Shown: piece after piece, positions 45,261-55,913 of the stretch
Numbering within the stretch: position 1 is the stretch's first letter
Layout of the letters: the number at the start of each line of letters is the position of its first letter
Source of the DNA: Perognathus longimembris pacificus
Lineage: Eukaryota > Chordata > Mammalia > Rodentia > Heteromyidae
Reading direction: 5' to 3'
Assembly: GCF_023159225.1 (NCBI RefSeq)
Contig: NC_063188.1
Location: 10,375,086-10,439,085, forward strand
DNA: 64,000 nt
Notes under the pieces: model-generated
What the model saw: only the letters and a program-made list of their open reading frames with translations
Database searches by the model: none
Told to the model about the DNA's origin: nothing
Made by a program: the position numbers and the translations under genes

Positions 45261-46559
45261 TCTTGGTGACGATGTCAGTTCCTTAAAATTTATTGCAGAG
45301 AGCATACCTGCTGCATGGGGGAATTTGAATTAAATGCTCTCTTGGGTCCTTTGCAATTGTGAGATTGATTCCCCATTGGTTTTTCATTCCTACTATGCTA
45401 TATTGAATAATAGAAAGACTGTTGCCTTCTTGCTTTGGATTTACATTCAAACAGGTTTCATGATTAGAATAATGGACGATGACTACTTTTCTCCTCCGAG
45501 ACCAACTTAAAATATATTCAGCTTTTTAAAAGAAAGATTTTACATTTCTTGCAAAGTGGCTCTGCTTGTCTCAGAAACGTTTGACAAGTTGTATACTGTA
45601 GTTAAGTAGTCTGAGAAAATATAGGGGAAGCTAGGAATTTGTAATGTGATTTGGCTTATGGCTTTTAAATAAGTCACTATTGTTTCAAAAAGTGGTTATG
45701 TAAAATGGATACCATTTGATGTGCCTTTGGTCGGCCATGCTTCCTTGTATTTAGGCCCTCCTTTCAACCTGAACAGCTTTGACCAAGAGCATGTGGCAGA
45801 AGTGAAATTGAGTGTCTTTCTATGCTAGATCATAAGAAGCCTGAAACTTCAAGCTGAGTTTCTTAGAATGAACATTCTAGTAGAAACTACATAACCAGGA
45901 AAAAAGTCTATATATTTCTACTATGTTGAGGAAATTTCATAGGAAAAGACCATATGGACAGAGATATTCCTGACAATTTCCCAGCTTCTCCATCAGTCCC
46001 AGCTGAAGTGCTGAATTAGTTATATTGATGAGTAGATACTATGTAAATACAAAGTCGTCTTGAACATCCAGCTTGGGTGAACCCTGTAGATCTCCAGATG
46101 CCTTTGGATGAAAACTACATAGGAAACAATGAACCAGCTGGCTGAGCCCAGTTAACTCACAGATCCGTGAAATAATACAGTAAATTATTTGGAACCAGTA
46201 ACTTGGAGGTATTGTACATGGCAATAAATAATTGAAGCAGATTTGCACATCTCACATAGGTCCGGCACATGTAAACATCGATGAAATGTGTATAACTGCC
46301 AGTAAGCCATGTGATAGGTTTCAAGAAGTACTGGCTGGCTCCTTTTGAAGTTACTTGATGCTTAGCTTCTAGATGAAGAATATTATGTTACTGAGTTAAG
46401 GCCACTAGAACAGGAATATTCAGTTTATATTCTTCCCACAAAATTCCCTGATATCCATTTCATACTTTTTGTGTATTCTTAAGGTACGTTCCATATATGA
46501 GTTTCTGTCATGGTTTCTCCAGATTACTTTCTAGAATGACCTTATCCAAAGTTAAAAAC
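45261..46559. other. Low-copy stretch, nothing recognised
   Basis: About 1.3 kb; no element or exon recognised. Confidence 0.5.
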
Positions 46560-46760
46560 TTGGGGTTGGCAATGTAGGGCTGCAATCAGACCACATGTTT
46601 CTGTATGTAAAGTTTTAATGAAGCTAGTTTATTTATGTAGACTCTAGTAGTGGGTTTACAATATAATAGTAGAATTGGATAGTTGTAACAGATAGTATAT
46701 TATGAAATTTCAAGAATATTCACACTCTAGCCATCACAGAAAAAGTTTGCCAATCCCTAG
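46560..46760. mobile_element. Decayed nonautonomous DNA transposon (hAT-type, probable)
   Basis: The ends are inverted copies: GGGGTTGGCAA at 46561-46571 and TTTGCCAATCCCT at 46747-46759. The interior has the known order for this element: CAGACCACATGTTTCTGTAT, GTAAAGTTTTAATGAAGC, and TATGAAATTTCAAGAATATT before the end GAAAAAGTTTGCCAATCCC. No transposase; the host TSD is not recognisable. Confidence 0.6.
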
Positions 46761-47009
46761 TCTGAACCACTGAATTTATATATTGATATTTTGAATTATT
46801 ATACCTATGTTGAATTCGAGAATTTTATGATAATGTTCTAATTTCATGCTTTCTGAGGACCATTAATACCATCAGACTCATCTAACACATAGGTACTATG
46901 ATATGTGCTTTCTTTTGGCTTAGTCAGCAATACAAATTATAATCATTTGAGATACTTTGACCTTCAAATTACAGTAAAGACATATGAGACTTTTAGAGGG
47001 AAAATGATC
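46761..47009. other. Unassigned sequence
   Basis: Short gap between a DNA transposon and a MIR; nothing recognised. Confidence 0.4.
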
Positions 47010-47120
47010 CCTTTTGAGTCAAACAGCTGTAGAAATGTTGGAGCTAGAACTTGAACTTAAATCATGGACTCCAAGTAGTGTTTTTATTATCCAGACCAGT
47101 GCTCATTTTGTTATTGCATG
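47010..47120 (+). mobile_element. MIR SINE, 3' part
   Basis: GTCAAACAGCTGTAGAAATG, GAGCTAGAACTTGAACTTAA and CATGGACTCCAAGTAG, then CCAGACCAGTGCTCATTT follow the 3' half of MIR. Confidence 0.65.
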
Positions 47121-47202
47121 CCTCTGTATGTTGGGCATTGGAATATTTTACTCAAAAGAAGCAATTGTTGTGTCCAGTATGTATAAGAGATGTCAAAGAA
47201 GA

Positions 47203-47345
47203 AGTTGGAGCTGGATGAGGTGACACCCACCAGTAATCTCAGGGTTCAAGAGGATAAGGTAGATGGATGAGTTTGAAGCCTCCAGGGGTTACAGAATGAG
47301 ACTATGTTTCCAACTAAAGCAAAATGAAAAGCACAGCGTCTTTGA
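47203..47345 (+). mobile_element. B1-like monomer
   Basis: GGAGCTGGATGAGGTGACAC, ACCAGTAATCTCAGGG, GAGTTTGAAGCCTCCAGGGG, TACAGAATGAGACTATG and an A-rich end. No tRNA-like partner is visible; the following CT/CA repeat may have grown from its tail region. Confidence 0.6.
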
Positions 47346-47382
47346 TCAGAGTAATTCTGTGATCATGCACACACATGCATAC

Positions 47383-47385
47383 TCA

Positions 47386-47427
<42 letters not shown>

Positions 47428-47428
47428 G
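47383..47428. repeat. (CT)n(CA)n microsatellite
   Basis: CT dinucleotides at 47385-47418 with one TTT interruption, then CA units to 47427. Confidence 0.95.
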
Positions 47429-47439
47429 CCCCCACACAC

Positions 47440-48201
47440 AATCTATAACCTCAAATCAAACGTGCCATGGACATTCTAAAGGTGGGTAACAAATGGTAGA
47501 ATCACATGAGGTAGATTTGATCATCATTGTTTGGTCTTTCTATTTCCCATAGCACAAAGGCCAAATTTCTCTTTCCCCTCCATGCCAAGGATTCTCAATG
47601 CAATTTATGCAGTGAAAATAAATTCATGGTTATTTATTTGTCAGAATGTAAAAGATAACTACACAACCACTCACAACCTACATATTTCCATGTCAGACCC
47701 AAGTGATCTAAATATCATTGTTGGAAATTTTAAAAACTTATTTTGACTTGTTTTTATATGAATATATATGCACATATATGTTTAGTGCACATATGTAAAG
47801 ATGTTTAGTGATAGTGTCATACAATTGTAATATAATGACAGTCAACAGAACTCTTTGCACACTGTAATCTCAGCTTTGCGTGCATGATTATTTTGGGGAG
47901 GTGATGTGTATGAGTACACTTATTCTTTAGAGTCAAATTGTAGGGAGCTGTTCTTTCATGGTGATAGTGATTGCTGGTTAGAGAAGTTGTATGTGGTTCA
48001 TACCACTTGACTTAGATCTCCCCTTATTGTGTATTGTTTTGACAGTGTGTAGAAGCAGCTGGCATGCCAGAAATAAGTAACTATTTACTGTAATGTGGCA
48101 GTTTGTAACGTTTCAACCATTAGAGAAGCAATGGCTAGTTTGCAAGAATGGATGCACAGTGGACCTGGAATTTTCTTTCCATGAGTCTGCCTTGTCCTTT
48201 T
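47440..48201. other. Low-copy stretch, nothing recognised
   Basis: Contains a TATATG-rich patch at 47755-47800. The 71-codon frame at 47531-47746 has no recognisable domain. Confidence 0.45.
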
Positions 48202-48219
48202 ATACTTTACCTTCATTTT

Positions 48220-49035
48220 TTTTGTTTTTTTCAAATTTTTATTATCAAACTGATGTACAGAGAGGTTACAGTTTCATACGTTAGGCATTGGATACATTTC
48301 TTGTACTGTTTGTTACCTTGTCCCTCATACCCCCCTCCCCCCTCCCCCTTACTCTTTCCCCCCTGAGGTGTTCAGTTCACTTACACCAAACAGTTTTGCA
48401 AGTATTGCTATTGTAGTTGATTGTCTTTTTTTACCCTGTGTCACTCAATTTTGGTATTCCCTTTCAATTTCCTAGTTCCAATACCAGTATACACGGTTTC
48501 CAATATACTCAGATAAGATTACAGAGATAGTGTAGGTACAATCACAGGAAGGTGATACAAGAACATCATCTATAGTAGAAGCTACAGATACACATGGGAC
48601 ATTGAAAGTAGTTACAACTGTGATATAACAATTGTCTCCATAACATGGAGTTCATTTCACTTAGCATCGTCTTAGGTGTTCATAAGGGTATAGCTATTGG
48701 GCCTTGTGATGCTCTGCTATGAGTTGCCTAAACCTGTACTAATTATTCCCAATAAGGGAGACCATAGAGTCCATGTTTCTTTGGGTCTGGCTCACTTCAC
48801 TTAGTATAATTTTTTCCAAGTCCTTTCATTTCCTCCCATGCTCCTGGATATAGTAAAAAAATGGCAATATTGCCAAAGGCTATCTACAGATTCAATGCAA
48901 TACCCATTAATATCCCAACACCATTTTTTAATGAAATAGAGGAAGCAATCCAGCAATTCATATGGAACAATAAAAGACCTAGACTAGCAAAACCAATCCT
49001 AAGCAGAAAGAACACTGCTGGAGGAATTACAAATA
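48220..49035 (-). mobile_element. LINE-1 insertion with internal inversion and 18-bp TSD
   Basis: 48220-48855 is antisense L1 3' end: T-rich tail, TGATGTACAGAGAGGTTACA, a C-rich tract (sense G-rich) at 48330-48362, and CTCACTTCACTTAGTATAAT near the ORF2 end. At about 48855 orientation flips: 48859-49030 is sense ORF2 with the conserved stretch [14 protein letters not shown] and [14 protein letters not shown]. The two pieces are not adjacent in L1; roughly the last quarter of ORF2 is missing between them. Exact 18-bp repeats (ATACTTTACCTTCATTTT) at 48202-48219 and 49036-49053 show that both pieces came in as one event, as expected from twin priming. Non-functional. Confidence 0.93.
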
Positions 49036-49053
49036 ATACTTTACCTTCATTTT

Positions 49054-49739
49054 ATCCTTCTTTATTTATAGTGACTTTAAAGAAAGGATACAATTGACCC
49101 TGGGCCTTTTGTGTAACATGTGTACAGATTTATCTGTATTCATGGCTGCCAGTATTGAGTGGAAAAATGCTTTTAAATACGTTTCTATGTATTTTGAATA
49201 AATGAACCACAGATGTTAATTAGTGTTTTATGTTGTAAATGACGCCATTTGTGTACACATTAAGATGTAAACTTATCCCTGTAGTAATTGCAAGGTATAA
49301 TTGAGATTATATGTAGGGGAGAAGAAAATGGGTTCCTGAGATTTAAAGATGTGTAAGCGAATCTTCTAGATTTATACAAGATAATATATGACATGTTGTA
49401 GTACTTGGCACTAAAAGTTTTCAACATCATAACATTTTATGAAATATGTATTCATATTTCTAAATATTTGTATTTGTATGAAAATATAAGCATGGCTTAA
49501 TTTCATTTTCAAAGAGTGTTATGAATTAAGACCACTCTAAAATTAAAAAAAATCAGTGTTGCATTATGTAAACATCTCTGTATCAGTTAGATTGCAAGTG
49601 ACAGTACATTTTATAAGGTCTCAGGAAGCTTACGTAAGAAGAAATATTTTCCCAAACAATCAAATGCCACTTTGAATAAGGGGCACAGTAGAGGAGATGC
49701 AATGGATATGTGTAATGTGTGCTAAATTCGTGATTGCCT
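49054..49739. other. Low-copy AT-rich stretch
   Basis: About 690 bases; no repeat or gene recognised. Confidence 0.5.
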
Positions 49740-50260
49740 TGGGCACTACTAAAGCCACACTGGGTAATTTCACTTGACAGCCAAAAAAGAGGAGCTAAAG
49801 AAATGTGGCAGTTTCACCTCCTGTGTCTATTCACAAACTCCCATGGTGACCTCATTAATCTTGGGGAGGAGCAGCACTCAGAGACTAGATGCCTAATGCC
49901 AGAATGACTGTTTGCAAAAATGAAGATTCGGTCCATCTGCCACCGGTTTTCTTTAGACTGGTGTTTGGCGACATCGGAAGGGGGTATGCCAAGGCGAGCC
50001 AGGTTAAAGTTGGGGGAAGAGAATGCTGAGTGCATAACTGGTTGGAGCCACAGCCAATGTTTCCCATGCCTGCTGCGCCTGCCAGCTGTGGGAGCACTGG
50101 CTCCAGCTCTCTCATCTCTTTAATATTCCTGCTTCTCACCATGCTGCTGGCAGAAATGCTGAAAGGGACCATGCAGGCGTCCATTGAACCTGCCACCAAA
50201 GGGAGGACTTCCTTGTTATCATTTCCACATTTTAGTATATATGCCTGAGATGTCAACCTC
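49740..50260. other. Repeat-free block, GC-richer than surroundings
   Basis: About 520 bases without SINE or LINE signals and visibly richer in G+C than its neighbours, with several CpG (CCACCGG, GGCGACATCGG, CTGCGCC, CAGGCGTCC). A 123-codon frame on the minus strand (49885-50256) and 67- and 72-codon plus frames are open, but none resembles a family I know and no splice sites or poly(A) context single one out. It could be an old processed-pseudogene piece, a noncoding exon or a regulatory element. Confidence 0.4.
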
Positions 50261-50424
50261 TCACCTTGCTCTTAGTACACTGGGCCATTCATTGAGTGAT
50301 CTACTTTGCTTCTCTTCACTTTATTTTTCTTTATTTTTCAATTGGCCAACTGTTAAATAGCCAAGAAAGTACAATGATTTTAAATTTGGATTCACAAAAA
50401 CATCAATTAAGAGATTTACTTTGT

Positions 50425-50530
50425 GGCCAGGAATGTTCTGGTCACTCTAACACATTTATTTCATTTAATCCTCATAATATTTGAGTACAGTTATTTCCAG
50501 TTTTAAATGACTAAATCAAGGCCCTTTCTG
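50425..50530 (+). mobile_element. MIR SINE fragment
   Basis: AGGAATGTTCTGGTCACTCT, ATTTCATTTAATCCTCATAA, then AGTTATTTCCAGTTTTAAAT and GACTAAATCAAGGCCC match the MIR middle part. Confidence 0.65.
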
Positions 50531-51176
50531 GTATCCTATGCTGTGGCTTCTTGACTTTCCAGAAAAAAAAAACATATTAACATTTTTACAAATAAAATTT
50601 CACCAATAAAATCAAGAAATGTGACAAAAAGTTTATAAGTATGTAATATTTTAAAATAAATGTAAATATCTGAACGAGGCATGGAAATTTTATAGCAGTG
50701 GTGTTTCATTGATGAAGTAATATAGGGTACATTTGGGACAGTAATAACTCAACACAGTGAGCAGCACTAAGAATATCCATACAAGACTAGTCCTGAATCT
50801 TGTAGCAGGCATTAAGGAGTAGATAAGAGTTACACAGATGCAAACAGAAGCAGCAACATGCATTTTTATAGGTACCAAAGGAGAAAGTTGTTCAAAGACT
50901 GGCCACATGTTAGACATTGTTTCATAACAAAGAGACTCCTAGAATAATAAAGTGTGAATCTAGCTCCGGGATTTTGCAGTTGGGAGGACAGTACTAACCT
51001 TACCAAGAATGCATGGGAAATTGAAGGGGCAAGAAACAGCTCTATGAATGCAGGTGAGTGGTAGAAAGAGAAAGAAAACAACAGTCCCGTGGTCAACAGT
51101 CTTGTCCTTTTGAAGGTTTGCTGAGGAAACAGTATGGTTTCTAGGAGGAAGATATCTTTAAGGAAGGAGTACTTGG

Positions 51177-51178
<2 letters not shown>
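50531..51178. other. Low-copy stretch, nothing recognised
   Basis: About 650 bases. The minus-strand 152-codon frame spanning 50866-51324 enters this region from the adjacent microsatellite; it has no recognisable domain. Confidence 0.45.
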
Positions 51179-51210
<32 letters not shown>

Positions 51211-51219
51211 ATGTGCGTG

Positions 51220-51259
<40 letters not shown>
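51179..51259. repeat. (TG)n microsatellite, 81 bases
   Basis: GT dinucleotides with CATGTGC and GTGCGTG interruptions. It abuts the 3' (tail) end of an antisense SINE at 51262, so it probably grew out of the SINE tail. Confidence 0.97.
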
Positions 51260-51261
<2 letters not shown>

Positions 51262-51262
<1 letters not shown>

Positions 51263-51478
51263 CTTCTTTGGTTTGAATCCAGGGCTAGGGACTGACCCTG
51301 ATCTTTTTTCCTCAAGTCTGGCACTCTAGCACTTGTGCAACAGCACCACTTCTGCCTTTTTCATGGTCATTGAAGGTAAGAGTCTCACAGACTTTCCTGA
51401 CTGGACTGTGATCCTCAGATCTCACCCTTCTGAACAGCTAGGATTACAGGCATGAACCACTAGTACACAGTTGGAAGG
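51262..51478 (-). mobile_element. B1-Geo composite SINE, antisense
   Basis: GGTTTGAATCCAGGGCTAGG, CTCAAGTCTGGCACTCTAGC, CAACAGCACCACTTCTGCC (Geo complement), AGAGTCTCACAGACTTTCCT, GACTGTGATCCTCAGATCTC, AGCTAGGATTACAGGCATGA (B1 complement). The sense B box reads GGATTCAAACC. Confidence 0.85.
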
Positions 51479-51594
51479 AGTATTTTTTAAATGCCAAACA
51501 ATGAAAAGTCTCTAGCATAATTTTAGTTTGAAAGGAAAAAGAAAAAAATGTTTTGAGCTATAAAAAGTGTGAGGTAACAAAAAGGAATTCAAAC
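51479..51594. other. Unassigned sequence
   Basis: Short A-rich gap between two oppositely oriented SINEs. Confidence 0.4.
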
Positions 51595-51830
51595 TGGGCA
51601 CCAGTTGCTTAAGCTTGTAATCCTAGCCATTCAGGAGGATTGAAGTTTGAAGGCAGCCCTAGCAGCAAAGTCCACAAGATTGTCTCTCAAATAAGCATCT
51701 ATAAGAATGACTGGAGGGATAGCACAAGTGGTAGAGAATCAACCAAGCAAGCAAGCCAAGCAAGTATAGAGCCCTCAGTTCAAGGCTCCACTGGAGAAAA
51801 AAGCAAAGGGATGCAGACTAGGACACAGGG
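51595..51830 (+). mobile_element. B1-tRNA composite SINE
   Basis: CTGGGCACCAGTTGCTTAAG, CTTGTAATCCTAGCCATTCA, GAAGGCAGCCCTAGCAGC (B1 half), then GGGATAGCACAAGTGGTAGA, a GCAAGCAAGCC stretch and CCTCAGTTCAAGGCTCCACT (tRNA-like half). The 72-codon frame at 51640-51858 is this SINE. Confidence 0.7.
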
Positions 51831-51858
51831 CCATGGGAGGTGTTGGGGGGAAATTTGA

Positions 51859-53394
51859 ACAATACATATTTATTCTGTGATAAAAATTTAAGGGATTGAC
51901 AGTGGAAAGCTTCAGTTGTTTCAATGAACTGAGTATATACTAGTGACATTAAATTTGGAAGAGACAGGGATTAAGATAGACGCTTTCGGGTGGCATAGCA
52001 AATGCTTAAGAAGATCATTAAGAAGAATGGAAAGTGGACTGATAAAATTATAAAGGTATGTTTTAGAGACTCCAGTACAGTTTGAAGATCATGAGTTTGT
52101 AATGATGCTAAAGTTTCTGGTGGGCGTGATATTCTTTGGCTGTGTACAACAGATAGATTAGATGATAGGAATGAATGAAACTGGAATCTGGGGCAAGACA
52201 GTGCCAAAACATGGAAGGGATTAGAAGGAAAATACATCTAGGCAAGGTAGTGGAGGAGGTAAAGACAGAAGAAATCTGGTGGTCAGGGAGGAAATACAAA
52301 GACAAATGGATTGCAGTAGTCACCGCTAATGATGTCAGTATTGTGGAGAAGAGGTGTAAAGTATATATGAAAATTATTGTGATGACGATACAAATGAAGT
52401 TATTGGTAGGCCCTCAGAGGTAAATGGCTAGGGAAGAAATGTATTAAGAGATTTTTACATAAAGAGCCCAGAATAATGATTATGTTTAGTTACTCCAAAA
52501 CAGAATCCGATCTACAATATTCTATACTAAGATGTGAGGGGCAGATGTAGGAATAATCATCTTCAATTGAGACCCTGCAGGGATCTCAGTGTTGTCAAAA
52601 GGAGCTAGTTCCAGTAAAAGCAGTTAATTGGAGGGGCATTTTGTCAAGGTTCAGGAAATGGATTTATCTCCAGTGCTCTTAGGGGTGAAGAACACATAAT
52701 GAAAAACTTTGTGGACAGCTCTAGGTGTAGAGAACTAGTACAAGGATGTGAGAATGAGACCACACATGAGGAAGGGACTATATTTAGGGTGAAGACCAAG
52801 CATGACATATATGAAACAGAGAAATTATTGAAATTTGCTGCCCTCAGATTTGTGCATAAAACCAAAGGGAAAATTTGGGAACCATTTTTCATTCTTGGGA
52901 ATTATGGAAATGCGAGTGATTGTATAGAACTTAATAAAAAGTTTAAGTTAAGGTAAGTAAAGATTATAGGCTTCAAGGCTTACTTATCGTTTTATGTCAG
53001 TATTGTGTATTGTGACAAATTTGCTTGATACAAATTTGAAATAATTTCCTGTATAGGAATCTTTTAAAAGTAGGTTCCAGAGGAAATTTTTGGCCAAAAT
53101 TATTTGAATTTTCATGATTTCTGCTTTCCTAATTCTTGGTGGCATTACAGTATTATGTAATGGTCTTCTGTAGGTTATTTCACCATGGACAAAAGAATAC
53201 CTCACCAGGAATTTTTCCCACAGTTCTAAGTCAATAATGTTTTAAACCAGGACAAACATTTACAAACTTTTCAGAAATTTTATCATGCTTTCTTTTTAAA
53301 GTGAAAGTAGAAACAAATTTAATTTTTTTGATTATTAAAATACGTCATATTCATTGTAAAAATATTAAAATGTTGAAAAACCACTTGAAAAATA
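51859..53394. other. Low-copy stretch, possible old repeat
   Basis: Purine-rich phrases (GGAAGGGATTAGAAGGAAAA, GGTAGTGGAGGAGGTAAAG) might be another worn piece of the ancient repeat seen at 12.4 and 22.6 kb, but order and orientation are unclear. Open frames of 70-88 codons on both strands at 51971-52956 have no recognisable domain. Confidence 0.4.
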
Positions 53395-53600
53395 TATTTG
53401 GTTATTTTTTGTGGGAGGGGGTTGAACTCAGGCCACTTTAGACATTCTACCACTTGAGCCATATACCAAGGCATTATATTTCTGTTTTGGAGACAGGATC
53501 TTCAGAGACAGGCTAGCTTCCAACTTGCAATTCTCCTGCCCCCAACTCCTGAGAGATGGCATTACAGACTTGTGCCACAACACTCAGCTGAAAAGAATCT
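53395..53600 (-). mobile_element. B1-tRNA composite SINE, antisense
   Basis: GGGTTGAACTCAGGCCACTT, ACATTCTACCACTTGAGCCA (tRNA-like complement), TTTTGGAGACAGGATCTTCA, CAGGCTAGCTTCCAACTTGC, CAACTCCTGAGAGATGGCAT (B1 complement). Confidence 0.75.
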
Positions 53601-53789
53601 TCTTAGCAAATAGAGTCCCACATCAGGCATGTGTAATTGTATTCACATTTCTCAAAGGAGACTTTAAATCAAAATCAGTAAAGTGAATTAAAAATCATTT
53701 CATTTGTGTGCACTTGTTGTTAAAGGAAGTAGTTCATCAAGAGGGTTAGCATTTATACAGTGAATATAGACTTATCAAATTTCATTAAA
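53601..53789. other. Unassigned sequence
   Basis: Possibly the start of the following L1 (AAAGGAGACTTTAAATC at 53656), but too decayed to say. Confidence 0.4.
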
Positions 53790-54044
53790 AACATTACTAT
53801 ACATAAAAGCACAGATAGTTCTCAATAAACTAGCAGTGGATGATATCAATTTTCCACTCCTACCAAGAGATAGGCCATCCAGACAAAAAGTCAACAAAGA
53901 ATATTCAGAATTTATGGTGCTTTAGATCAAATAGATTTAACAGCAATCGACAGAATATTCCATCCAACAACCATACAATTCCAATTATCAGCAACCAGTA
54001 GATCTTTCATTAAAACAGATCATATTTTAAGACATAAAGCAAGT

Positions 54045-54137
54045 GTAGTTTTTTAGTGGTACTGGGAATTGAACTCAGAGCTTCACACTTGGTATATAGG
54101 CACTTTACCACTTGAACTATGCTTTCATCCCCCTTAA
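54045..54137 (-). mobile_element. tRNA-like SINE monomer, antisense, in L1
   Basis: GGTACTGGGAATTGAACTCA, GAGCTTCACACTTGG, TTTACCACTTGAACTATGCT: the complement of a single tRNA-like monomer with B box (GTTCAATTCC on the sense strand). Sits inside the L1 ORF2 fragment. Similar solo monomers are at 56935 and 57845. Confidence 0.7.
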
Positions 54138-55455
54138 AGTAAATCTTAACAAATAAAGCAAAATTGAAATAACCTCATATTTTATTATTCTACAATGGAA
54201 TACAACAAGAAACCAACACAGAGAAGGTACAGAAAAACTACAAAAACATGGAAACTAAAAAATACACATTTAAATGGAAAGTATGTTATTGAAGAAAATT
54301 AGGGAAGATATTAACATTTTTTTAGAATTAAATAAAAATAAAAGCACAACTTACCAAAAACTTTGGTACATAGCACAGGCAATGCTAAGAGGAAATTTGG
54401 TAATATTGAGTTCCTACATTTAAAAAAATTAATGAATCTCAAATAAATAACCTATTGATGCACTTCAAGTTCTTAGAAAAACCAAGAATGAGCCAAACTC
54501 AAGAGTAGTAGATAGAAGTAAATAATAAGGATCAGGGTAGAAATTAATGAAATGGAGATTAAAAATACAAAAAATCAAAGAAACAGATTTGATTCTTTGA
54601 AACCATAAACAAGATTAATGGACCCTTAGCCAAACTAGTCAAATGAATGTGGGACAACACACAAATTAATAAAATCAGAGATGAAAAGTGAGTATTACAA
54701 CAAATAATTAAATTCAGAAGATCACTAGGAAGTATTTGAAAAATCTATATTCCAGTAAATGGAAATATGTAGGAGAAACTGAACATTTTTAGATAAATAA
54801 TAGGTTCCAAAATTGAATCAAGAATATATAAACTATTTTAAGATGTCTAAAACAAGCAATGAGATTGGAGTAGTAATAGTCCCCTACAAAGAAAAGCCCT
54901 GACCAGACAAATTAATGGCTGAATGCTATCAGAGATATTCAAAGTAGTAGCATCAGTATTGCTCAAATTATTCTATAAAATAGAAAAAGAATTCTCCAGA
55001 ACTCATTCTATGAAGACAATATTATACTCAATCCAAGACTAAACAAAGATACAGCAAGGAAAGATAAAGACCAATCTCTTTAATTGTCAGCCAAATACTG
55101 GAAAATAGAATTTGCAAACCTGCTGAAAAGATCATAGGCAGTGATCAATTTGGTTTAATTCCAGGGATTCAAGGGTTGTACAATGTACAAATAACTAAAC
55201 ATAATATATGTGCCAAATAGAATCAGGATGAAAGGAAAATGATGGCGACAGATGCAGACAAGGGCTATGACAAAATTCAATATCTTTTCATGGTAAAATC
55301 TTGGAAGAAACTTGGAGTAGAAAGAACAACTCAACATAATACAAGCTACATGTGACAAACCTATACTTGACATTGTACTACACACTCTTTCCGGTCTTAT
55401 TCAATATAATTGTTCAATTCTTAGCTAGAGCAATAAAACAAGAGAAAGAAATAGA

Positions 55456-55913
55456 AAGTACAGCTCCGTAGCGGTGTACTTATGATCACATAAGATGACG
55501 CTAAGGGAAATGATGTCCAAAATATGGAAACAAGTGGTTTATCATTGATGTTATTTTTAACATACTATGCAAAATTATTTATTTTTTCTTCTGTTCATAT
55601 TTGCTATGATTTAGCCCCTGTTGTCACTGAATTTGATTCTGGTACTCTGGGTATTTTGTATATTTTTTTCTGAATTAGGGAAGGGAAGGGGAAAATTAAA
55701 TGGTGAGACAAATGGTAAAAGATAAACCAATGAAGCAGCAATACTTACAAGACAGTATGTTGTAAACTGTACAATATTGGGTAGGGGGAATTGGGGAGGT
55801 GGGAAAGTAGGAGTAAAATGAGGGAAGAGGTAACAAGTTTGACAAGCAATGTACTCACTACCTTATGTAACCGTAACCCTCTCTACATCACCTTGACAAT
55901 AAAAATAAAAATA
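55456..55913 (+). mobile_element. Younger LINE-1 3' end nested in older L1
   Basis: CTTATGATCACATAAGATGA, GACGCTAAGGGAAATGATGT, ATATGGAAACAAGTGGTTTA, a G-rich purine tract at 55779-55831, then CAATGTACTCACTACCTTAT and a tail of AATAAAAATAAAAATAAA. The first part is the sense version of the complement seen at 48600-48680. Flanking repeats AAAGAAATAGA at 55445-55455 and 55914-55924 bracket it, and the interrupted old ORF2 resumes directly after. 5'-truncated within the L1 3' region. Confidence 0.85.

Noticed and set aside
49885..50256. 123-codon frame, minus strand, as a gene
   Set aside because: No family resemblance and plus-strand frames overlap it; kept only as a repeat-free block worth checking.
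50866..51324. 152-codon open frame, minus strand
   Set aside because: Its N-terminal part crosses a B1-Geo SINE and the (TG)n repeat (Thr-His runs); the rest has no recognisable domain. An open frame through a dinucleotide repeat is expected by chance.
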